A stretch of 64,000 nt of DNA. Origin: Nocardioides malaquae. Its GTDB lineage: Bacteria > Actinomycetota > Actinomycetes > Propionibacteriales > Nocardioidaceae. Under the pieces are notes generated by a model, which did no database searches, was not told where the DNA came from, and saw only the letters and a program-made list of their open reading frames with translations. The stretch is taken from assembly GCF_015070385.1 (NCBI RefSeq), contig NZ_JADCSA010000009.1, positions 1 to 64,000 of the forward strand. Reading direction: 5' to 3'. Shown in pieces: positions 25,475 through 34,013 of the stretch. Position numbers and translations under genes: made by a program. The first letter of the stretch is position 1. Each line of letters begins with the position of its first letter.

Positions 25475-27087
25475 GCCCCCACCGCCTCGAGGGCGCGGGT
25501 GACCTCGCAGACCTTCAGCCACGGCGCACCGAGCACCTTGGTGACCTGGGGCGCGAACGACGGCGACTGCGCCACCACCTCGCGGGTGGGGCCGTCGGAG
25601 ACGACCTCACCGTCGGCCAGCACCACGACCCGGTCGCAGGTCAGCGCGACGAACTCGACGTCGTGGGTCGCCACCATCACCGCGTGTCCCTCGGCGGCGA
25701 GGTCGCGCAGGATGCGTGAGAGCGCCTCCTTGCCGGGGTAGTCGAGCCCGCGGGTGGGTTCGTCGAGCAGCAGCACCTCGGGGCGGGTGGTGAGCACGAC
25801 GGCCACCGCGAGCGCCAGCTTCTGGCCCTCGGAGAGGTCGCGGGGGTGGGTCTCGGGGGTGATGCCCGGGGCGAGTCGGTCGAGCAGCCCGCGGCAGGTG
25901 CCGCGCTCCCCCGCCGCGGCGTCGGCGGCCTCGCACTCCTGGGCGACGGTCTCCAGGTAGAGCAGGTCGGCGGCGGTCTGCGGCACCATGCCGGTCAGGC
26001 GTCGCCGTTCGTCGGCGGGCAACGCGTGGGGATCGCGGCCGGCGTGGTCGACGATGCCGGCGCTGCGCCCGAGCCGGCCCTGCAGCGCCCACAGCAGGGT
26101 CGACTTGCCGGCGCCGTTGCGGCCCATGAGCGCGGTGACCTGCCCCCGGTGCAGCGCCACGTCGACCCCGTCGAGCACGGGCACCTGGCCGTGCGCCACC
26201 CGGAGCCGGCGTGCGGCGAGCACCGGGGCGCCCACCGGGGCCTGGGCGTCGACAGGCGTGGTGGCGACGTGGGTCAGGGCGTCGCGCAGGGGCGTACGCA
26301 GCGAGGCCGCGCGGCGGCGCGCCTCGCGCACCGTCAGGGGCAGGGGGCTCCAGCCGGCGGCGCGGCCCAGGTCGACCAACGGTGGCGCGATCGGTGAACG
26401 CTCCAGCACGACCTGCGGCACGTCGACCTCGACGCTGCCGTCGCCGCGCAGCAGCACCATGCGGTCGGCGAAGGGCACCACGCGCTCGATGCGGTGCTCG
26501 GCGACCAGCACCGAGACACCCAGGTCGTGCACGAGGCGGGTGAGTGTGGCGAGCACGTCCTCGGCGGCGGTCGGGTCGAGCGCGGAGGTGGGTTCGTCGA
26601 GCACCAGCAGCCGCGGGTGCATGGTGAGCACCGACCCGATGGCGACGCGTTGCTGCTCGCCGCCGGAGAGGGTGCGCAGGTCGCGGTGGCGCAGGTCGGC
26701 GATGCCGAGCAGGTCGAGGGTGTCCTCGACGCGCCGACGCATGGTGGCCGGCGGCAGGCCGAGCTGCTCCATCGCGTAGGCCAGCTCCTCCTCGACGGTG
26801 TCGGTGACGAACCAGGCGGCGGGGTTCTGGCCGACGAAGCCGACGCGTCCGGCGCGCTCGCGGGCGGGCTGGTGGAGGATGCTCTCGCCCTCCCAGGTGA
26901 CGTCACCGCGCAGGGTGCCGCCGGTGTAGGTGGGCACCAGACCCGTGACGACGCCGAGCAGCGTCGACTTGCCCGACCCGGTGGGGCCCGCGAGCAGGAC
27001 GAACTCGCCCTCCTCGACCTCGAGGTCGACGCCGGTGAGCACCCGGCGACCTTCGTAGCCGAACGTGATGTCGTGCAGGGCGATCAC
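25471..27087 (-). CDS. ECF transporter ATPase, two fused ABC domains
   Basis: A 538-residue fusion of the two energising ATPases of an energy-coupling factor transporter (EcfA-EcfA'). Domain 1 has GPTGSGKST (34-42), LSGGEQQRVA and LLVLDEPTSALDP. Domain 2 has GRNGAGKST, a less standard signature LSEGQKLAL and VLLLDEPTRGLDYPG. Fusion of the ATPases is common in actinobacterial ECF systems. GTG at 27087 overlaps the T-subunit stop by 4 bp and the product end overlaps the S-component start, so all three are coupled. Confidence 0.93.
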   Translation of the reverse strand: MIALHDITFGYEGRRVLTGVDLEVEEGEFVLLAGPTGSGKSTLLGVVTGLVPTYTGGTLRGDVTWEGESILHQPARERAGRVGFVGQNPAAWFVTDTVEEELAYAMEQLGLPPATMRRRVEDTLDLLGIADLRHRDLRTLSGGEQQRVAIGSVLTMHPRLLVLDEPTSALDPTAAEDVLATLTRLVHDLGVSVLVAEHRIERVVPFADRMVLLRGDGSVEVDVPQVVLERSPIAPPLVDLGRAAGWSPLPLTVREARRRAASLRTPLRDALTHVATTPVDAQAPVGAPVLAARRLRVAHGQVPVLDGVDVALHRGQVTALMGRNGAGKSTLLWALQGRLGRSAGIVDHAGRDPHALPADERRRLTGMVPQTAADLLYLETVAQECEAADAAAGERGTCRGLLDRLAPGITPETHPRDLSEGQKLALAVAVVLTTRPEVLLLDEPTRGLDYPGKEALSRILRDLAAEGHAVMVATHDVEFVALTCDRVVVLADGEVVSDGPTREVVAQSPSFAPQVTKVLGAPWLKVCEVTRALEAVGA

Positions 27088-28229
27088 GGAGTGCCTCCCA
27101 CGGTGGTCGGACGGTTGGCCCGGGTCGGGGCGGGGGGCGCCGCGACGAGCGGCACCAGCGCGAGCAGGGGGGCCACCAGGGCGGTGAGGGTGACGGTGGG
27201 CGCGTCGAGCACGCCGGGGTGCGCGACCACCAAGTGGTCGCGGCCGACCCACCACAGGCCCAGTGCGGCCGCCAGTCCGCCGGCCGCGACGGCGACCTCG
27301 GGCGGCTGCCACCGGTCGGCCCGGTAGCGCGTGCGGCGCACCCGACGCCCGGCGCTGGCCATCCCGCCGACGGCGCAGGCGGCGCCCACCAGCAGCATCG
27401 GCAGGCCCAGCCAGGTCGGGGTGGAGCGGTCGAGGAAGCCGTAGACGCCCACGCAGGTGCCGAGCAGGGCCGCCACCATCCAGGCGCCGGTCACGCGGCG
27501 GGCGCGCGGGTCGAGGTCGCCCGAGCGACCGTAGCCCCGGGCGTCCATGCCGGCGGCGAGGCTCAGCGAGCGGTCGAAGGCGTCCTCGAGCACCGGCACC
27601 AGCAACCGTCGCAGGCCCTTGATGCGGCCGGTGTGTCCGCCGCGCAGCTCCTGGGCGTGCTTGACGCGGCGGGCGCTGTCGACGAGCTGGGGCAGCACCG
27701 AGACCGCGACCACGAGGGCGCTGCCGATCTCGTAGAGGGCCGGTGGCAGGGTCTTGAGCAGTCGTTTGGGGTTGGCCAGGGCGTTGGCCGCCCCGAAGGC
27801 CAGCAGGATGCAGGCGAGCTGCAGTCCGTCGTAGAGCCCGGCGAGCAGCTGCTCGAGCGTGACGGGGCCCAGGAGCTGGATGCCGGCGGCGAAGTCGGGC
27901 AGCTCGACGGCGGGCAGCCGCACCAGCACGGTGCCCACGTCGCTGCCCCCGAGCAGGATCCGGAAGACGACCCGGACCACGACGGTGATCAGCGCCAGCC
28001 ACAGGTAGAGCCGGAAGGAGCGCGCCCACGCGCCGTCGCCGCGACAACCGAGGACGACCAGCCAGGTCACCGCCACCAGGAGCAGCAGCAGCCACGGGTT
28101 GGTGGTCATCGAGGCCGCCGCCGCGACGCCGGCGGCCCACGCCCACCACGCCACCGGGTGCAGCTCACGGGGGAACCGCACCCGGCGGGTGGAGAGGCTG
28201 GGCTCGGCGGCGGTCGCGGCGACGGTCAT
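27084..28229 (-). CDS. ECF transporter T component
   Basis: A 381-residue transmembrane coupling subunit. N-terminal helices are followed by the long cytoplasmic coupling helices with the two Ala-Arg-Gly-type motifs that dock to the ATPases, visible as KHAQELRGG and GMDARGYGR. Extra C-terminal helices (after about residue 245) make it longer than minimal EcfT. It follows the DUF4430-like gene by 12 bp and overlaps the ATPase gene. Its place on the cobalamin riboswitch transcript indicates B12 transport. Confidence 0.92.
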   Translation of the reverse strand: MTVAATAAEPSLSTRRVRFPRELHPVAWWAWAAGVAAAASMTTNPWLLLLLVAVTWLVVLGCRGDGAWARSFRLYLWLALITVVVRVVFRILLGGSDVGTVLVRLPAVELPDFAAGIQLLGPVTLEQLLAGLYDGLQLACILLAFGAANALANPKRLLKTLPPALYEIGSALVVAVSVLPQLVDSARRVKHAQELRGGHTGRIKGLRRLLVPVLEDAFDRSLSLAAGMDARGYGRSGDLDPRARRVTGAWMVAALLGTCVGVYGFLDRSTPTWLGLPMLLVGAACAVGGMASAGRRVRRTRYRADRWQPPEVAVAAGGLAAALGLWWVGRDHLVVAHPGVLDAPTVTLTALVAPLLALVPLVAAPPAPTRANRPTTVGGTP

Positions 28230-28241
28230 GACACGTCTGCC

Positions 28242-29138
28242 TCAGGCCTGTCGACGGCGACGGAGGACGACCACGGCCCCGGTCGCCGCCAGGACGACGA
28301 GGACCACGGGCACGGCCCAGCCGGGCAGACCGTCGGGGGTCTGCGCGGCCGCAGGAGCAGCGTCGTCGGGGCCGAGGGTGATCTCACCCGCGGCCGGCAG
28401 GTCGGGGTCGACCTCGACGCTCTCCCCCGGGGTCGGGACCTCGGTCGAGCGTGGCTCCGGGGTCACGCTGGGCGATGTCTCGCCGCCTTCCGGCTCGGTG
28501 GCGGAGGCACCCGGCTCCGACGGATCGGGCGCGGTCGTGTCGCCCGTCCCAGGAGCGGGCGGGCCCGTGCCGGGTGCCGGCTTCGGCCGGGGCTTCGACT
28601 TCCGCGTCGGTTCGGGCTTCGGTGAGGAGCCCGACGGTGGGGTGGCACTGCGGGCGACGGGCACGGTGGCCGGCGGTTCGGCCTTGCCACTGCCCTCGTG
28701 CCAGGCCATCGCCAGGTATCCCCCGTCGGGCACCCGCAGGGAGTCGACGCCACGGGAGGAGTAGACCCAGGCCCCACCCTCACCGTCGGCCCACCAGATG
28801 CTCCAGTAACGGTCGGGCGGCGCGGCCTCGACGCACGGGTCGTCGGCCGGGAGCCCGCTGACCCGGCAGACGAAGCCCGGCGACTTCGAGGCCATCGTCA
28901 ACGGATATCCGGCGTCGTCGAGGATCGCGCGGGCCCGCTGCCCCTCGGTGTCGGAGTCGCACCCTGCAGTCAGGCCGCCGCCGAGCTCGGCGAAGTCGAC
29001 GACCACGGTGACGCCGGCGTCACCGCTGCACACCGCCGCAAGAGCGGGCGGGGCCACGGCGAGGCCGAGGCCCGCCGCGGCGCCCACGAGGAGCACCGCG
29101 ACGGACCGGGCGAGTCGGCGTCGAAGCGTCGGGCACAC
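28242..29138 (-). CDS. membrane-anchored transcobalamin beta-domain-like protein (DUF4430-like)
   Basis: A 298-residue surface protein. A signal peptide ends near APPALAA (about 35). The domain at about 36-150 has the order of the DUF4430/transcobalamin C-terminal domain: strand VTVVVDF, a helix ARAILDDAGY, GFVCRVSG and the hallmark YWSIWWADG...WVYSSRGVDSLRVPDG. In vertebrate intrinsic factor this domain contacts cobalamin. A Pro/Thr/Glu-rich stalk (150-265) leads to a C-terminal helix and RRRRQA tail, a wall-spanning anchor without a standard LPXTG. It starts 2 bp after the alpha-barrel gene and precedes the T component by 12 bp. Domain assignment rests on pattern, not a search. Confidence 0.75.
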   Translation of the reverse strand: MCPTLRRRLARSVAVLLVGAAAGLGLAVAPPALAAVCSGDAGVTVVVDFAELGGGLTAGCDSDTEGQRARAILDDAGYPLTMASKSPGFVCRVSGLPADDPCVEAAPPDRYWSIWWADGEGGAWVYSSRGVDSLRVPDGGYLAMAWHEGSGKAEPPATVPVARSATPPSGSSPKPEPTRKSKPRPKPAPGTGPPAPGTGDTTAPDPSEPGASATEPEGGETSPSVTPEPRSTEVPTPGESVEVDPDLPAAGEITLGPDDAAPAAAQTPDGLPGWAVPVVLVVLAATGAVVVLRRRRQA

Positions 29139-29140
29139 CT

Positions 29141-30772
29141 TCAGCGCACCCGCACCTTCGCGACGCCGGTGCGGGTGGCGTACTGGCCCCTGACCTTGAC
29201 CGCGGCGAGACCGCGCGCCTTGCCGACCTTGACCCTGCGCACGAAGACGCCCTTGCGGTTGGCCTTGCCCTGGGCGACCTTCTTGCCGCGCACCTTGACG
29301 GTGACCCTCTCGCCGGCTGCGAGACCACGGACGGTGACCTTCACCCGGGCGTTGCGCTTGACCTGCTTCTTCGCGACGCGGACCTTGAGCTTCTTCTTGC
29401 CCAGCACGGTGAGACCACCGGCCTGCTGGACCTTGGTCGTGGCCGTGAGCAGTGTGGGCCGCGAGGTGCCTGCCTTCACCGGCACCGACACGCGGAGCAC
29501 GTCGCCGGAGCCGATCAGCTGACGGGTCGCGCCGAGTCCGGTGAGGCACGCTCGCTCGCCGGGGGCGATGCCGTCAACGGTCACGGTGACCTTCGTGCCG
29601 GCCTTGGCGAAGCGCGGCAGGCGGAGGCTCGCGCCCTCAGCCCTCGTGGAGGCGGGAGCGTACGCGAGGGCCGGCAGCGCCTGGACGTCGGCGATGACCC
29701 ACTGCGACCGGTCGAGCGGGTCGGAGATGCCGTAGGTGGCACCGTCGTTCCATCCCTGCTCGTCGTAGGCGACAGCGCCCTGCTCACCCTTGAGCGGGCC
29801 GGGCGCGCAGGCGTCGACGACCTGCAGAGCGCGCAACCACGTCGCTGCCTTCGCCGCCTGGGCGTCGCGACCCAGCGTGGCCAGCGCCCAGCCGCCGAGG
29901 CCGGTGGTGTTGGAGTTCGCGCCGTTCTGGGGGTCACCGAAGGAGCCGTCGGCCTGCTGCTGGGAGACGAGCCACGTGGCTGCCCGGTCGAGGGCGGAGC
30001 GCACCGCCGGGTCGGAACCGGCGAGCGAGGCCAGCTGGAGGGCGACCAGGGCCGTCGTGTCCGCGCTCTGCTCCGGCGACACGGCCGGGGAGGCCGCGTC
30101 GCAGGACTGGGCTGCGGCGTCCTTGTCGGCGTTGAAGTAGAGGCGGAAGAACCCTGCGTCGCACTGCTGGGCGAGCAGGAAGTCGGTGACCTCGTCGGCG
30201 AGTGGGCTGCCCGCGGCCGTGAGCGCGCCCGCGGCGAAGGCCTGGCCAATACTGTTGGCGTAGTCGCCCCACGCCGACAGGTCCTCGAGGCGGCCGGTCG
30301 ACGCACCGGTGGTGATGACCCGGTCCTCGACGCGGCCGAGGAGGTCGATGCCGCCGAAGGAAGCGGTGTCACGGCCCTGCGAGACGGCCAGTGCCAACGC
30401 CTTGGCGGCGGAACCCGAGTAGACCTCGCCGCCGGAACCCGTGTAGGTCTCGACCCCACCGGCGACGGCGTCAGTGATCTCCGCAACGGCCGCGTCATGG
30501 CCGCCGACGGCGTCCAGGGCGAGCGCGAGGTCGACCGAGGTGCCGTAGGACGGACCGGAGAAGGTCTCCCCCTCCCACTCCGAAGCGGTCTCGATCAAGC
30601 CGTTCTTGAGGTTGCCGACCAACCATCCGGAGGCGAGCTCGGCCGGAACCGGGTCTGCGGGGGGTGTCGCCTGGGCCGGGGTCGCGTGGGCCGGGCCCTG
30701 GACGGTGGTGAGAACGAGGGCCGTGCTGGCCACGAGGGCCACGAGCCGGCCGGAGCGCGCGATGCGCAACAT
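29141..30772 (-). CDS. secreted alpha-alpha-barrel protein, transcobalamin alpha-domain-like
   Basis: A 543-residue secreted protein. The signal peptide (MLRIARSGRL, hydrophobic core, AHA) is followed at about 40-385 by repeats of the terpene-cyclase/prenyltransferase toroid type: SVDLALALDAVGG, GDYANSIGQAFAAGAL, FLLAQQCDAGFF, WLVSQQQADGSFGDPQNG and TTGLGGWALATLG. The N-terminal domain of intrinsic factor and transcobalamin has this fold. The C-terminal part (about 395-543) is a Lys/Arg-rich beta domain that could stick to the wall. A cobalamin riboswitch precedes it and AAGGAAG lies before ATG 30772. It is a paralogue of the lipoprotein at 31056. A true terpene cyclase is unlikely because it is secreted and I see no DXDD motif. 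Confidence 0.75.
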   Translation of the reverse strand: MLRIARSGRLVALVASTALVLTTVQGPAHATPAQATPPADPVPAELASGWLVGNLKNGLIETASEWEGETFSGPSYGTSVDLALALDAVGGHDAAVAEITDAVAGGVETYTGSGGEVYSGSAAKALALAVSQGRDTASFGGIDLLGRVEDRVITTGASTGRLEDLSAWGDYANSIGQAFAAGALTAAGSPLADEVTDFLLAQQCDAGFFRLYFNADKDAAAQSCDAASPAVSPEQSADTTALVALQLASLAGSDPAVRSALDRAATWLVSQQQADGSFGDPQNGANSNTTGLGGWALATLGRDAQAAKAATWLRALQVVDACAPGPLKGEQGAVAYDEQGWNDGATYGISDPLDRSQWVIADVQALPALAYAPASTRAEGASLRLPRFAKAGTKVTVTVDGIAPGERACLTGLGATRQLIGSGDVLRVSVPVKAGTSRPTLLTATTKVQQAGGLTVLGKKKLKVRVAKKQVKRNARVKVTVRGLAAGERVTVKVRGKKVAQGKANRKGVFVRRVKVGKARGLAAVKVRGQYATRTGVAKVRVR

Positions 30773-30775
30773 GTG

Positions 30776-30985
30776 CTTCCTTCCCGCTGCTGAGCGGGAC
30801 CACTCCGGCACGGAGTCGAACCCGCTGCTTTCCACGACAGCGCTTCGTGTTCGTACGCGTCGTCATGGGCATTCCGGCTCGCACGGATCACTCCGTGCCT
30901 ACGGTTGCGGGTCAGCGCCGGACTCGGACCGGCTTTCCCTATGACGGGCGTGTAGAGGTGAGGCGGCGGTTGCCGCGACAGCCCG
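30776..30985 (-). promoter_or_regulatory. cobalamin riboswitch 1 (ECF/alpha-barrel transcript)
   Basis: The minus strand carries the conserved adenosylcobalamin-aptamer core: GGGAAAGCCGG, then GAGTCCGGCGCTGACCCGCA, a CACGGAG/CTCCGTG stem, and a B12-box-like GAGCCGGAATGCCC. CGTCAT (30941-30946) and ATGACG (30861-30866) close the core. Downstream, CCCGCT/AGCGGG (30783-30798) abuts the Shine-Dalgarno AAGGAAG (30776-30782), pointing to translational control. A TAGAGT -10 candidate lies at 30987-30992. Binding of B12 should repress the five-gene transcript. Confidence 0.9.
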
Positions 30986-31055
30986 CACTCTACTCCCGCG
31001 TCGCGGAAACCCACTATCACGTCCGGGTGTGGCCTCGCCCACCGCCCGGAGACGC

Positions 31056-32180
31056 TCAGCCCTGTCCGGTGACGGTCAACGCCTGCGCGAGGGCCGGGAA
31101 CGCCTGCACAGCGGCGAGCACCCACTGCGAGCGGTCGAGCGGGTCGGTGATGCCGTAGCGGCGTCCGTCCTCGAGACCCAGGGTGTCGTAGGCGATCGCG
31201 CCGACCTCGTCGGCGAGCTCGCCCTCCTCCTCCTCCCCGATCTGCCGGGCGGCGAGCCAGGCGGCGGCGCGGTCCGCCGCCTCGTCCTCCCCGAGCACGC
31301 GAAGCGCCCAACCGGCCAGGCCGACGGTGTTGGCGTTGGTGCCGTTCTGCGGGTCGGAGAAGGTGCCGTCGTCTGCCTGCTGCTCGAGCAGCCACTCCCC
31401 TGCGGCGTCGAGCGCCTCACCGACGCCCTCGTGCTGGTCGGCCACCGGGGCCAGCTGGAGCACCACCAGCGCCGTCACGTCGGGGGCCTGCTCGGCGTCG
31501 ACGTCGGCGCCGTCGCAGCTCTGGTCCTTGGCCTTCGGCTTGGAGAGGTCGAGGCGAAAGAAGCCCTCCTCGCACTGCTGGGCCAGCAGGAACTCAGTGG
31601 CGGCGTCGGCCTTCTCGCTGCCGACGCGGGTCAGGGCACCCGCCGCGTACGCCTGCCCGAGGGTGTTGGCGTAGTCGCCGTACTGCGAGGCGTCGCTGAT
31701 CCGGCCGGCAGCGGGTCCGCGGGAGGTGACCGTGCCCTCGACGCGGGCCTGGAGGTCCTCACCACCGAAGTCACGGGCGTCGCGGCCCTGCTCGGCGACC
31801 AGGGCGAGGGCCTTGGCCGACGGCCCGGCGTAGACCTCGCCGTCGGTGCCCACGTAGGTGGCCAGGTCGTCGGCCAGCGCGTCGGTGATCTCCTCGACCC
31901 GCTCCGGGGCGTGGTCGAGGGCGTTGAGCGCCAGCGCGAGGTCGACGCTGCTGCCGTGGTCGACGAAGGTGTTGGTCTTGCCCTCGTAGGAGGTCGTGAT
32001 CTCCAGCAGCCCGGCGTCGGTCAGGTTGCCGAGCGTCCAGTCGGCGGCGGCCTCGGCAGCCGAGTTGTCGGCGCCCCTGGTTCCGCGGTCGTCGTTGCCG
32101 GTGTCGGTGTCACTTCCGCACCCTCCCAGGAGGAGGGCTCCGGCGGCGATGGCCGCGACGGCATGCAGACGACGGTTCAT
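31056..32180 (-). CDS. alpha-alpha-barrel lipoprotein, transcobalamin alpha-domain-like
   Basis: A 374-residue lipoprotein with lipobox LLGGC (Cys21) and a short charged linker, then only the alpha-barrel domain. It shares with the 29141 protein segments such as SSVDLALAL, GEVYAGPSAKALAL, GDYANTLGQAYAAGALT, FLLAQQCEEGFFRL, DPQNGTNANTVGLAGWAL and YGITDPLDRSQWV, at the same order and spacing, but lacks the basic C-terminal domain. It has its own cobalamin riboswitch and AAGGAA before ATG 32180. Membrane-anchored, it may receive cobalamin from the secreted paralogue and hand it to the ECF transporter. Direct B12 binding is inferred. Confidence 0.78.
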   Translation of the reverse strand: MNRRLHAVAAIAAGALLLGGCGSDTDTGNDDRGTRGADNSAAEAAADWTLGNLTDAGLLEITTSYEGKTNTFVDHGSSVDLALALNALDHAPERVEEITDALADDLATYVGTDGEVYAGPSAKALALVAEQGRDARDFGGEDLQARVEGTVTSRGPAAGRISDASQYGDYANTLGQAYAAGALTRVGSEKADAATEFLLAQQCEEGFFRLDLSKPKAKDQSCDGADVDAEQAPDVTALVVLQLAPVADQHEGVGEALDAAGEWLLEQQADDGTFSDPQNGTNANTVGLAGWALRVLGEDEAADRAAAWLAARQIGEEEEGELADEVGAIAYDTLGLEDGRRYGITDPLDRSQWVLAAVQAFPALAQALTVTGQG

Positions 32181-32185
32181 GTGGG

Positions 32186-32387
32186 TTCCTTCCCGCTGCT
32201 CGCGGGACGCCGCCCTGTGGGAGCGCACCCGCCGTGTTCCTCGACAGCGAATGTTCGGACGCTGCACGTCGGGTGTTCCGGCTCGCACGGAGTGCTCCGT
32301 GCCTACGGTTGCGGGTCAGCGCCGGACTCGGACCGGCTTCCCCCGACGGTGCGCGTGGGTGCGGCTCGGCGGTCGCCGAGCCACGAC
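32186..32387 (-). promoter_or_regulatory. cobalamin riboswitch 2 (lipoprotein gene)
   Basis: The core is almost identical to riboswitch 1: GGGAAGCCGG, GAGTCCGGCGCTGACCCGCA, CACGGAG/CTCCGTG and GAGCCGGAACACCC. It is closed by CGTCGGG (32342-32348) with CCCGACG (32267-32273). CCCGC/GCGGG (32192-32206) abuts the Shine-Dalgarno AAGGAA (32186-32191), the same platform as in copy 1. A TAGAGT hexamer at 32389-32394 is the same 41 bp from the core as in copy 1. Confidence 0.9.
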
Positions 32388-32421
32388 GACTCTAGCTGCG
32401 GCCACCCTCCCCAACGGCAAC

Positions 32422-32470
32422 TGCCGAGTTGATGGGATCGACACCGGAGTGTCGCCGCATCAACTCGGCA
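32422..32470. repeat. nested inverted repeat between gatB and riboswitch 2
   Basis: Outer arms TGCCGAGTTGATG (32422-32434) and CATCAACTCGGCA (32458-32470) are perfect over 13 bp. Inside, CGACAC-CGGA-GTGTCG (32439-32454) forms a second perfect hairpin. It lies 22 bp beyond the gatB start-distal end on the riboswitch side, upstream of the lipoprotein promoter. It could be a small dispersed palindromic element or a terminator for transcripts reading out of gatB. Confidence 0.55.
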
Positions 32471-32492
32471 ATTGAGGGTCGGGCGGGGAGGG

Positions 32493-34013
32493 TCAGGAGA
32501 GCTTCTCGAGGATCAGCTCGCGCACACGGGCGGCGTCGGCCTGGCCCTTCATCTCCTTCATGACCGCGCCGATGAGGGCGCCGGCAGCGGCGACCTTGCC
32601 GTCACGGATCTTGTCGGCCACGCCGGGGTTGGCCGCGATGGCCGTGTCGACGGCGGCCGAGAGCGCACCGTCGTCGGAGACCACGGCGAGGCCGCGCTTC
32701 TCCACGACCTCCTCCGGGGTGCCCTCGCCGGCGAGGACGCCCTCGATCACCTGGCGGGCCAGCTTGTCGTTGATCGTCTTCGCGTCGACCAGCGCCTGGA
32801 TCTTCGCGACCTGGGCGGGCGTGATGCCGAGCTCGGAGATCTCCACACCGCTCTCGTTGGAGCGACGCGCCATCTCGCCGAGCCACCACTTGCGCGCGGC
32901 CTGCGGGGCGCAGCCCTCGGCGACGGTCTCCTCGACCAGGCCGAACGCGCCGGCGCCGATGGTGTCGCGCATCTCCAGGTCGGTGAAGCCCCACTCCTTC
33001 TGCAGCCGGGCCCGCTTGACGGTCGGGTTCTCCGGCAGGGTGCCGCGCAGCTCCTCGACCCACTCGCGCGAGGGGGCGACGGGCACGAGGTCCGGCTCGG
33101 GGAAGTAGCGGTAGTCGTCGGCGTCGGACTTCGGACGGCCCGCGGTGGTCACGCCGGTGTCCTCGTGCCAGTGGCGGGTCTCCTGCAGGATCGAGCCGCC
33201 GCCGGAGAGGATCGCGGCGTGCCGCTGGATCTCGTAGCGCACCGCCCGCTCGACCGAGCGCAGCGAGTTGACGTTCTTGGTCTCGGTGCGGGTGCCGAGC
33301 TTCTCGGTGCCCTTGGGCGCGAGCGAGAGGTTGACGTCGGCGCGGATCGAGCCCTGGTCCATGCGCGCGTCGGAGACGCCGAGAGCGACGATCAGGTCAC
33401 GCAGCTGCGCGACGTACGCCCGGGCGACAGCAGGTGCCTTGGCGCCCGCGCCGACGATGGGCTTGGTGACGATCTCGATCAGGGGGATGCCGGCGCGGTT
33501 GTAATCGACCAGCGAGTAGTCGGCGCCGTGGATGCGGCCGGTGGAGCCGCCGACGTGCAGCGACTTGCCGGTGTCCTCCTCCATGTGGGCGCGCTCGATC
33601 TCCACGCGGAAGACCTCGGGCTCGCCGTCGTCGCCCTCGATGGTGACATCCATGAAGCCCTCGAAGGCGATGGGCTCGTCGTACTGCGAGGTCTGGAAGT
33701 TCTTCGGCATGTCCGGGTAGAAGTAGTTCTTCCGGGCAAAGCGGCACCACTCGGCGATCTCGCAGTTGAGCGCGAGGCCGATGCGGATGGCCGACTCGAC
33801 GGCCTTGCCGTTGACGACCGGCATGGCGCCGGGCAGTCCCAGGCAGGTCGGGCAGACCTGGGTGTTGGGCTCGGCGCCGAACTCGGTCGGGCAGCCGCAG
33901 AACATCTTCGTGTTCGTGTTGAGCTCGACGTGGACCTCCAGGCCCAGCGCCGGGTCGAAGGCGTCGAGGGCGGCGTCGAGACCCATCAGCTTCTCGCTCG
34001 TGGTGGCGCTCAT
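32493..34013 (-). CDS. gatB: aspartyl/glutamyl-tRNA amidotransferase subunit B
   Basis: The 506-residue subunit that binds and phosphorylates mischarged Glu-tRNA(Gln) or Asp-tRNA(Asn) before amidation. The cradle domain has [19 protein letters not shown] and [17 protein letters not shown] with the zinc-ligand cysteines, the catalytic centre segment [11 protein letters not shown], and the C-terminal helical tRNA-binding YqeY-like tail (about 400-506). Its start overlaps the gatA stop by 4 bp. It is the last gene of gatCAB, followed by the nested repeat and B12 riboswitch. Confidence 0.97.
   Translation of the reverse strand: MSATTSEKLMGLDAALDAFDPALGLEVHVELNTNTKMFCGCPTEFGAEPNTQVCPTCLGLPGAMPVVNGKAVESAIRIGLALNCEIAEWCRFARKNYFYPDMPKNFQTSQYDEPIAFEGFMDVTIEGDDGEPEVFRVEIERAHMEEDTGKSLHVGGSTGRIHGADYSLVDYNRAGIPLIEIVTKPIVGAGAKAPAVARAYVAQLRDLIVALGVSDARMDQGSIRADVNLSLAPKGTEKLGTRTETKNVNSLRSVERAVRYEIQRHAAILSGGGSILQETRHWHEDTGVTTAGRPKSDADDYRYFPEPDLVPVAPSREWVEELRGTLPENPTVKRARLQKEWGFTDLEMRDTIGAGAFGLVEETVAEGCAPQAARKWWLGEMARRSNESGVEISELGITPAQVAKIQALVDAKTINDKLARQVIEGVLAGEGTPEEVVEKRGLAVVSDDGALSAAVDTAIAANPGVADKIRDGKVAAAGALIGAVMKEMKGQADAARVRELILEKLS

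Noticed and set aside
28242-29138. Sortase (LPXTG) anchoring of the DUF4430-like protein
   Set aside because: The sequence before the last helix is DGLPGWAVP, which is not LPXTG; the basic tail fits a simple membrane anchor.
29141-30772. Possibility that the alpha-barrel protein is a terpene cyclase or prenyltransferase
   Set aside because: It has a signal peptide, no DXDD or DCTAE-type catalytic motif that I can see, a cobalamin riboswitch in front and an ECF transporter behind.
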